NCBI RefSeq assembly: GCF_028372415.1
Contig: NC_092878.1
Span: 2,507,501-2,571,500 of the forward strand
From: Notamacropus eugenii
Taxonomy: Eukaryota > Chordata > Mammalia > Diprotodontia > Macropodidae
Direction of reading: 5' to 3'
Length of the DNA stretch: 64,000 nt
Notes under the pieces: generated by a model
Database searches by the model: none
What the model was told of the DNA's origin: nothing
What the model saw: the letters and a program-made list of their open reading frames with translations, nothing else
Part shown: positions 59,101 through 64,000 of the stretch, one piece after another
Layout of the letters: every line of letters begins with the position of its first letter
How positions within the stretch are numbered: the first letter of the stretch is position 1
Translations under genes and position numbers: made by a program

Positions 59101-62100
59101 AAAGTGAAGTTGGACAGCTTTGAAATTGTACAGTATTCCTTTATACAGGTTTTCTTTTTTATCATTATTAATTTATTCATTTTCAGTTCTCTACAGTCAC
59201 TTCCATAAGTCTTATATTTTCTTCCCCTCCTTCCCCTCTCTTTCCCCAAGATGGCATGCACTCCTATGTGGGTTCTACATATACATTCTTATTAAACACA
59301 AGAGGGCAGGCAGAATTTGCACAAAAAAATTAAAATGAAAGTGAGAAACCCTGAGAAAAACCCAAACAAAACATAACCCAAGAGAAAATATTCTACTTCA
59401 TTCTGCAATCCAATTCCATAATTCTTTGGATGTGGATGACATTTTGCCTCAAGAATCCTTTGGGAATGTTTTTATACAGGTTTTCTTGAAATGGAAGTTT
59501 ACTGCTTTATACTGAAACCATATATTCTGCTGTGTATGGGGCAATGTTTTTTCTTTTCTTACTTTGTATTCAAGTTTAAAATAAATTTAAAAACTACAGT
59601 AACAAAAGAAATAGCATTTGTATTAAAGGGATTTGAGTTATAAAAGTTTCATCTAAATATAAAGCTAGCGATATCTACATATCTACACACATAACACTTT
59701 AGCAGTTTTACTTTGTATAGGAGGAAAGAATTCCTATCAGTCACCTAAATGAGACAGTCTTACTTAGATTATTGAGAACATACCTGAGGAATACTTTTCA
59801 CAATACACGTTGGATTAGGTAAAGATGAACCATCAGATTTAGAAGCAGTGGCAACTGGTCCAGCAGGTGTTAATATGCTAAGTGATCCCATCCTCTCTTG
59901 ATTCTTTCCCAATTCTGCATTTTCATTAACAGCTACAGAAGAAGGCTGCATCTGAGTTGCAGGATGAGCAGGAACTGGCTCTTCTAGTGAAGGATATGTA
60001 AAATCCACTAGAAACCACAAAAATAAAAGTCTGAATTTAATTTTTAAAAACTTTTTTTGTATCTACTAAACACGACATACACAACAGCAAGTATGTACCT
60101 CATGTAAATACTGTGTTCAATCTAAACCAAGAGCCAATACTGATGTAATGACGCGAAACTAGAGGCCATTCCAGTAAGAATGGGAGGAAATCCAGGATGT
60201 TCACTTACCACTGCTATGGGATATTTTGCTAGCAAATATTTTGCTATAGCAAAATACAAAGGAAAAAAATTTGAGGGAATAATCTATGCAAAGAAAAAGC
60301 AAAATTATTACAAATGATACAGAAAACTCTAGAGAACTTGCCAAAAATTAAATGAAACAGCAACTTCATCTAAATAAAACACACATAAATCAGCATTTCT
60401 GTCTAATTCAATAAAGCACAGCAGGAAGGGAAAGAAAGAGAAATTCAATTTAAAAACTATAAAATGTATAAAATACTTCAGAAACTACCAACCAAGATGC
60501 ACACAGAGACTATACGAATACAACTATAAAACATTTATGAAAATATAGCCTTAAAAAATTGGAAACATAGTTAATTGCTCAGGGGCAGACTGACTCAATG
60601 TAACTAAGACAATCCTAGCTAAATAAGTTCGTTTATTCAATGTCACACTAATCAAACTACCAAAGGATTATTTTATCTAAAAAAAACCAAAACAACTCAT
60701 TTGGAGGTCATGAAACTCAATGGAATTAATGGGGAAAAAAAAAAGTGGGGAAGAAGAGGGCCCAACACTACCAGACCTCAAACTAGTACAGAAGAATAAC
60801 CTTAAACAATTTGGCATTGATTTAAAAAAGTGGAGGTCCATAAATAGTACAGGTTAGGTAGAAAACATACTAAATCAAACCAACCTAGCAGCTTTGTGTT
60901 CAAAAAAACCCAGTTACTGGAATAAGGACTCTCTCTTTGACAAAAACTACTGGGAAAATTGGACACTAATCTAGCAGAAATTAGGTTAAAAACAACACTG
61001 TATGCCAAATACCAAGATAAACTCCAAATGACTATATAAGATTTAGCCATAAAAGGTCACATGATAAACAAATTAAAGAAATGCTTAATTTCCTTTCAGA
61101 TCTGTAGACAGGGGAAAATTTCATGACCAAATAAGGGACAGTGAGTATCACAGAAGATATAATAGACAAGCTTGATCACACAAAAGTAAACAGGTTTTGC
61201 ACAAACTGAATATAGATAAGACTAGGACGGAAACAAGTGGAAAAAAAAAATTTCTGAGGCAAGTTTCTTTGATAAAAATCTTGTTGCCGTGGTACATAAG
61301 GAAGTGATTTAAATTTGTAACAATAAGAGCAATTTCCCAAATGGTAAAAGATCAAAGAATATAAATAGGCAGTTCAAAAAGGAAAAAAAACCAAGTTTTT
61401 TTAATAGTCATATGAAAAGATGCTCCAAATCACTAATAATTAGAGAAAATGAAATTAGCCAACCCTGAGGTTCTACTTTGTACAAATCAAACTGGCAACA
61501 CTGACCCCCAAAAAAGGGAAAATTACAAATATTGGAGGGGATGCAGGAAAATGGACACATCGATGCACTGTTGGTGGAACCGTAAATTGATCTAATCATT
61601 TTTGGAAAGCAATTTGGAAATATGCCTTACCTCAAAAGGTTACTAAACTGTGCATATCCTTTGACTATATAATACATACATGCCAAAGATAACAACAGAA
61701 GAGGGAAAGGTTCTCTATATCAAAAACATTGAGAACAGCTCTTTTTGTGGTGTTTTGTGGTGTAATAAATCATGGTATATGAATATAATGGAAGTCTACT
61801 TTATGGCTAGTCAAGAAGAAGGGGGCAATTTCAGCGAAATCTGAAGAGACTTGTATGATCTGATGAAGAGTTTAGTGAGCAGACCTGGAAGAATAATCTA
61901 TACAGTAACAACAACATTGTGAAGAATTCTATCAGGGAAATGGTTTGTTATGATTCCAGACTCATGATGAAACATGTTTTCTGTCTCCTGAAACAGAGGT
62001 AATGGACTCAGGGTACAGACATGCGTGTTTTTAGACAAGGCAAATACAGGAATGTTTGCTTAACTATTCATAATTTTTACTACGGTTTTATTTTTCTTTC

Positions 62101-62957
62101 TTTCTCAATTAAGGGCAGGGGAAGATAGAAGAGGAGAAAATACATTTTTATTAACTATAAAGATATATGTTAAAAATGACCAAAGAGATAGTTTCAGAGG
62201 AACCTAGGCAAATTTCTAGGAATTGATATGGAGTAAAAGGAATAGAATGAGGAAACCACTTTATATTGTAACATCACTACTGTAAAAACAAACAATTCTG
62301 AAAGCCTGAAGAACTCTGATCAATGCAATGATCATTTACAATTCCTTCCAGAGAGCTAAAAAAATAAGAAATACTACCCCCACCTCCTGACAGAAAGGTG
62401 ATGGACTAATATGAAGAAAAGAATACATATTTTTTAAATGTGGTCAATAATCACACTGTAAAAACAAACAACTTTGAAAGCCATAAGAACTCTGATCAAC
62501 AATGACCATCCACGACTCCAGAGGGCCAACGACAAAGCATGCTATCTACCTCTTTACAGAGAGATGATGGACTCAGGGTGCAAAAAGAAGCATGTAGTTT
62601 TTTGCACGTAGTCAATGAAAGAATCAATTTTGCTTGACTGCATTATTTGTCACAAGAATTTTGGGGAAAAACAGATTTCTGCTAATTAAAAAAACAAAAT
62701 TTAATTAAAAATGACAAATGAAAATACAATCAAGAATTCAGCCTTGCACTACTCAAAGGTAAACAACTGATTTTAAAACATTTGAACATGCTGTTTGAAA
62801 GAAGGTACGTACATGAGATAGACACCTCTTCAGTCTTGCCACGGGCAGGTGGAGTTACCTTAGCATTTGTCGTAAACTGCGGATAGCAAAGGAGCCAGTT
62901 TTCATAACCTCCTTCTAAAACTAAAGGTTCATTCTTTAGGATAGCTTTACTTTCCCA
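34977..62957 (-). CDS. USP8: Ubiquitin carboxyl-terminal hydrolase 8 (UBPY), C-terminal 12 coding exons
   Basis: Exons on the minus strand in reading order are 62957-62813, 60007-59784, 54604-54074, 45659-45573, 44570-44490, 44049-43787, 42734-42522, 40969-40759, 39560-39324, 38926-38784, 35464-35332 and 35162-34977. They join in frame into 817 residues. USP8 removes ubiquitin from endosomal cargo such as EGFR and from the ESCRT-0 partner STAM. Visible in order are the end of the rhodanese-like domain ([15 protein letters not shown]), two STAM-type SH3-binding motifs (PQIDRSKKP across a junction; IPDRSTKP), a charged coiled stretch with poly-Glu, a WW-like segment ([20 protein letters not shown]), the 14-3-3 site KRSYSSPD, and the USP domain. 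The USP domain has [29 protein letters not shown] and [11 protein letters not shown] with FDD. The first exons (MIT domain, rhodanese start) lie past the right edge. The catalytic region is nearly identical to human from memory. It is tail to tail with USP50. Confidence 0.96.
35332..35464 (-). CDS. USP8: USP8 exon (133 nt)
   Basis: The exon encodes [20 protein letters not shown], then [19 protein letters not shown] and LFSVS. The length is identical to USP50 exon 6. Confidence 0.95.
35724..35927 (-). other. Unrecognised open stretch inside USP8 intron
   Basis: On the minus strand about 67 codons are open to a TAA at 35724-35726, with no early ATG. The text reads [20 protein letters not shown], then [20 protein letters not shown] and [15 protein letters not shown]. 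The composition looks protein-like, and the left part is preceded by a weak acceptor (TTGTTAG). It does not match the USP8 C terminus as I know it. It could be a decayed retrocopy of another gene, an alternative terminal exon, or chance. Confidence 0.3.
37490..38110 (+). repeat. LINE-1 3' end
   Basis: 'gcccaaagggctataaaac', then 'gatgcccatcaactgggg', 'ccaggagaatcttgtactc' and 'gagagaatttggaactaaa' follow the order of the L1 end at 26.1-26.9 kb but are more decayed, so this copy is older. Confidence 0.75.
38400..38660 (+). repeat. MIR-like SINE
   Basis: 'cagctgacatttacatagcac', then 'cattttacagctgagaaaactg', 'ggtcttcctgacaccagg' and 'accactgtaccaccta' give the whole element. It ends about 125 bases before (in genome order) the 38784-38926 exon. 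Confidence 0.75.
38784..38926 (-). CDS. USP8: USP8 exon (second CxxC)
   Basis: 143 nt encoding [20 protein letters not shown], then SHC and [10 protein letters not shown] plus CG of an Arg codon. The length is identical to USP50 exon 5. Confidence 0.95.
39324..39560 (-). CDS. USP8: USP8 exon (first CxxC)
   Basis: 79 codons: [18 protein letters not shown], then [19 protein letters not shown] and ASTSKCTLQ. It is the counterpart of USP50 exon 4 (70 codons). Confidence 0.95.
39561..40758. other. USP8 intron
   Basis: A MIR-like tail lies at about 40300-40450 ('gtgacatgcccagggtttcag', then 'cccaggtctcccagggtctg'). Otherwise no feature is recognised. Confidence 0.5.
40759..40969 (-). CDS. USP8: USP8 exon (QQD box)
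   Basis: The exon encodes [20 protein letters not shown], then [20 protein letters not shown] and ends LNK at phase 0. The phases match USP50 exon 3. Confidence 0.96.
41100..41850 (+). repeat. MIR-like SINE and L2 3' end in USP8 intron
   Basis: A MIR-like element runs from about 41160 to 41370 ('gcattttataatttttgtcttgtg', 'gttacgtggctcacccagagtc'). An L2 3' end spans about 41490-41850 ('gagctccttgaggacaagg', 'gtatccccagcacttagcc'). Confidence 0.65.
42522..42734 (-). CDS. USP8: USP8 exon (catalytic Cys box)
   Basis: The exon encodes [20 protein letters not shown], then [19 protein letters not shown] with the catalytic Cys, and ends DDINR split before GTAAAG. Confidence 0.96.
42955..43440 (+). 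repeat. LINE-1 3' end
   Basis: 'gtaagaaataatgaacagg', then 'cagaaaaacctgagaaatc', 'gaaccaggagaacattg' and 'caacatggctaatatggg' continue into an A-rich tail. It lies in the USP8 intron between the Cys-box exon and the 14-3-3 exon. Confidence 0.75.
43787..44049 (-). CDS. USP8: USP8 exon (14-3-3 site)
   Basis: The exon encodes [19 protein letters not shown], then [19 protein letters not shown] is the 14-3-3 binding motif around human Ser718, the hotspot altered in Cushing disease, and it is fully kept. The exon ends NRENK split before GTAAGT. Confidence 0.95.
44490..44570 (-). CDS. USP8: USP8 exon (27 codons)
   Basis: The exon encodes [20 protein letters not shown], then LPSGWAK, with phase 0 at both ends. 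It is the first half of the WW-like segment, which is completed by the next exon ([13 protein letters not shown]). Confidence 0.92.
44890..45058 (-). repeat. Dispersed repeat, copy 2 (reverse complement of 22265-22455)
   Basis: 'ggccactggacccagacgac', then 'gaccttgcacagcccccc' and 'gatgtcatggtcctttgtg' are the reverse complement of the element in USP50 intron 4. Agreement between the two copies confirms a real interspersed family. Confidence 0.6.
45573..45659 (-). CDS. USP8: USP8 exon (29 codons)
   Basis: The exon encodes [18 protein letters not shown], then [10 protein letters not shown], matching the human KIKGQPESGILRTGTF region. Donor GTAAGT; phase 0 at both ends. Confidence 0.88.
45660..47184. 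other. USP8 intron, left part
   Basis: AT-rich sequence without recognisable exons. Pyrimidine-rich text at about 46560-47130 resembles a decayed L2-type LINE in plus sense. Confidence 0.4.
47185..47867 (+). repeat. RTE/BovB-like LINE, 5' part with endonuclease start
   Basis: A SINE-like head ('gtcctgggttcaaac') leads into RTE text. At 47650-47800 the plus strand reads [19 protein letters not shown], then NILGVSELR, which is the start of the AP-endonuclease domain of RTE LINEs. There are stops and frameshifts. The copy is interrupted at about 47868 by L1 sequence and resumes near 48900. Confidence 0.65.
47868..48898 (+). repeat. LINE-1 ORF2 3' part inside the RTE copy
   Basis: L1 ORF2 C-terminal text appears in order, including 'gtaccagatctcaaactat', 'gtgataaatactcactattgg' and, near the end, the translation [14 protein letters not shown], which matches the L1 motif TTMRYHLTPVRMAI. 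It is decayed. The L1 3' UTR is absent, so the junction with the RTE on the right is not a simple insertion end. Confidence 0.65.
48899..50957 (+). repeat. RTE/BovB-like LINE, reverse transcriptase and 3' tail
   Basis: The copy starts with the endonuclease end ([15 protein letters not shown] near 48962). The fingers region [19 protein letters not shown] begins near 49520, and [20 protein letters not shown] follows near 49690. The motif A region is FIDYTKTFD near 49900. Later text holds [20 protein letters not shown] near 50350. The tail 'ggtccatggattcacaaagag' and 'catgactgaacaac' near 50915-50955 is the RTE/BovB 3' signature shared with the SINE at 10314-10550. The reading frame is broken by several stops, so it is dead. 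It lies in a USP8 intron, opposite to the gene. Confidence 0.85.
51100..53005 (+). repeat. L2-group LINE reverse transcriptase remains with a nested L2 end
   Basis: The translation near 51656 reads VTNDLLAKSN-type text typical of L2 RT. It continues through 'aattcaacatgtccaaaattg' (52035) and 'ttaaaacacagggaggac' (52530) to the L2 3' end at 52890-53005. A separate L2 3' end (52265-52388, 'cttcttgagagcaggg', 'taataaatgcttattaactg') interrupts it. There are many stops. Confidence 0.6.
53006..54073. other. USP8 intron with a MIR next to the exon
   Basis: Unique AT-rich sequence is followed by a MIR-like SINE at about 53815-54015 ('catttttacaggtgaggaaac', 'cagggtcacgcagctagt') that ends about 60 bases from the 54074-54604 exon. 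No gene is seen. Confidence 0.6.
54074..54604 (-). CDS. USP8: USP8 exon (charged coiled stretch, poly-Glu)
   Basis: 177 codons in phase 0: [15 protein letters not shown], then the second SH3-binding motif IPDRSTKP, then [18 protein letters not shown] and a long Lys/Glu/Arg stretch that should be helical. The run [11 protein letters not shown] is encoded by a CTC/CCT trinucleotide repeat at 54262-54286 and is not in the human protein as recalled. The exon ends GPSK before GTAAGT. Confidence 0.93.
54262..54286 (-). repeat. Trinucleotide repeat coding poly-Glu in USP8
   Basis: Eight perfect CCT/CTC units on the plus strand are read as GAG/GGA-phase codons on the minus strand, giving a Glu run within USP8. 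Such repeats vary in length between individuals and species. Confidence 0.85.
55400..55585 (+). repeat. MIR-like SINE
   Basis: 'gaccctagatttagagatgg', then 'catctaaccaattccctg' and 'gacttgcccaaggtcatac'. Same family as 10640-10815. Confidence 0.6.
55755..58790 (+). repeat. LINE-1 copy with internal gaps and a foreign block
   Basis: The copy starts 'gggaagatgacagagtagg' (L1 5' end), with 5' UTR to about 56530. The ORF1 end is at about 56690-56950 (near 56750 the translation reads [19 protein letters not shown]). The purine-rich spacer follows, interrupted at about 57304-57765 by an LTR-like block, then resumes at 57780-58020. The start of the ORF2 endonuclease is at about 58030-58300 (AFRKYYKNL-type text), followed by a piece of the ORF2 C-terminal part at 58440-58790. 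Much of ORF1 and most of ORF2 are missing. Confidence 0.6.
57304..57765 (+). mobile_element. Possible solo LTR (endogenous retrovirus fossil), tentative
   Basis: This block of about 460 bases interrupts L1 spacer text. It has a TATA-like box (GAGTATATATACTCC near 57420) and T-rich text with 'gcttttattttctctg' downstream, as in an LTR. No internal retroviral region adjoins it. The family is not assigned and exact ends are uncertain. Confidence 0.35.
59160..59480 (-). repeat. LINE-1 3' end, antisense
   Basis: 'ggttctacatatacattcttattaaac' and 'ttctttggatgtggatgacatttt' parallel the antisense L1 3' end at 1-220 of this window. The remaining intron sequence to 59783 shows nothing else. Confidence 0.6.
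59784..60007 (-). CDS. USP8: USP8 exon (linker)
   Basis: The exon begins TG-GAT so that the junction reads S-I-S-L-D-F-T-Y-P as in human, and ends KSIPQ with donor GTATG. It encodes a low-complexity linker. The first SH3-binding motif is completed by the next exon. Confidence 0.92.
60440..62170 (+). repeat. LINE-1 ORF2 3' half and 3' UTR
   Basis: The order is ORF2 C-terminal text ('gtttattcaatgtcacac', 'ctaccagacctcaaact', 'caaaaactactgggaaaattgg', 'ctgttggtggaaccgtaaattg') followed by 3' UTR ('tacagtaacaacaacattgtg', 'ggtaatggactcagggtac'). It is old, with many stops. It lies in a USP8 intron opposite to the gene. Confidence 0.75.
62200..62705 (+). repeat. Two tandem copies of an L1 3'-UTR module
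   Basis: 'ctgtaaaaacaaacaattctg' at 62280 and 'ctgtaaaaacaaacaactttg' at 62456 each start a module of about 165-175 bases. Each module contains 'agaactctgatcaa', a Gln/Pro-poor A-rich middle and 'gatggact'. It ends about 100 bases before the USP8 exon 62813-62957. Confidence 0.7.
62813..62957 (-). CDS. USP8: USP8 exon (end of rhodanese-like domain)
   Basis: The exon encodes [20 protein letters not shown], then [19 protein letters not shown] and ends in SIS plus T of a Leu codon, with donor GTACGT. Residues before the Trp come from exons outside the window. Confidence 0.93.
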
Positions 62958-64000
62958 CTACAAAACAAAATAAACATTATTTTAAAAATAGAAGCAATTT
63001 CACGGAATTTTAAAATATTCTATAAAGCTGAATTTTTAAACCACACTTCTTTATTTGAAACTCATGTTTTTCATGTATAATAAATAACAAATTGAAAATG
63101 TGGCATTAAGTCAAAACAAACCCAAATTACTTAGAGAAAGTTAGAGAGATTGCTTGCTTTAAAGAGAAATTTTAAAGCACTGATTAAATTCTCCCTTGTC
63201 AATAACTGGTGACAATATTCATATTTAAAATTCCATCCACAGAAAACAAAACTGTCTTTACTTTCAATAAAAATTTCAGCGAATATAGAAGACAAATTGT
63301 TGGCTTAGACAAACCAAGAGAGTCCTAAAAGCCTGTTTTAGAATTCAGGGCAGATTTGGCCCAAATAAGAACTATCAATTTCTCTTAATTCTCTTAGATT
63401 GTGAGACTGTAGGTCTGCAAAGGACAAAATAAAGAAACCTATCACAAAGTCGACAGTAATCTCTAGAGGGTGATCTTTATGTTACTTTTTAGAATGACTA
63501 ATCTGACAAGAAGTAGCTCTTTCCCACAGCGGGTCTTTCGGCTCTTATTAAAAGAACAAAAGCACTCTGCTAAACCAGAACACAGATACCTAAACCATAT
63601 CCAGTATCTGCAAACCAGTACATAATGAAAACATAATTCATAGATAAAATGTTGTGTCCCACAACAGGAAATGTTGGACAATTTCTACTGCTCCATCTAC
63701 AGAGGGCAAAGATGTGGCGAACTCGATAAAGACATTAAGAGTTCTGAGCTTTTTAGGCAAAGGCATTACTGGAATGTTAGTTCATTACTTAAACACCCTG
63801 TACAGTTTATATAACATAAGGGGAAAACATATACAGGAAATCTTCCAGAAGTCTAAATTCAGGACTCATTTTTGAGGATTCATCATGTGTCCGGCCAGTC
63901 CCTAACGAACTCAACTGGCTTCTGAGGAAATCTCTGTTCTGGATTCCTGGAAACACCCCAATGCACAAGCTTTTGGTACAAAAGAAATCTTAACAGGCTT
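62958..64000. other. USP8 intron at right edge
   Basis: AT-rich, unique-looking sequence. The next upstream USP8 exon (residues before ...LKDALFK in human) is not found here. No repeats are confidently recognised. Confidence 0.5.

Overview
The window is vertebrate nuclear DNA and most likely marsupial. It is AT-rich and intron-rich, and it is packed with repeats that I recognise as marsupial-type: LINE-1 copies with a long purine-rich spacer between ORF1 and ORF2, an RTE/BovB-like LINE, a tRNA-derived SINE that borrows the RTE tail, many L2/L3 (CR1-group) and MIR-like copies, and small mariner MITEs. Two host protein genes are present. They match human USP50 and USP8 and lie tail to tail, as I recall the pair lying on human chromosome 15q21.

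Layout. Positions 1-9.8 kb hold no gene and consist almost entirely of nested LINE, L2, L3 and MIR debris. USP50 runs left to right from its ATG at 9818 to its stop at 29611 in seven coding exons that join in frame into 371 residues. Its large third intron (12.5-20.8 kb) carries a processed, broken copy of HSPA8 (HSC70), an LTR-like block and L2/MIR remains. The ~5.3 kb between the two gene ends (29.7-35.0 kb) is an L2 copy repeatedly hit by younger insertions (two mariner MITEs and an antisense L1 end). USP8 occupies 34977-62957 on the minus strand as twelve coding exons (817 residues). They run from the end of the rhodanese-like domain to the C terminus; the N-terminal MIT and most of the rhodanese domain lie beyond the right edge.

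The two genes are paralogues. The USP catalytic-domain exons have the same order and the same intron phases, and two exon lengths are identical (143 and 133 nt). USP8 is the endosomal ubiquitin protease (UBPY); its STAM-type SH3-binding motifs, 14-3-3 site and catalytic Cys, His and Asp are visible. USP50 is a short copy of only the catalytic half. In this species it keeps textbook Cys, QQD and His boxes, which is notable because the human protein is annotated as inactive.

I did not find a new kind of biological system. The most useful results are the complete USP50 model including its tiny first exon, the intact USP50 active site, the paralogue architecture, two unrecognised coding-like fragments inside introns, and several clean records of insertion order among mobile elements. 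All comparisons with human proteins and repeat families are from memory, not from a search.
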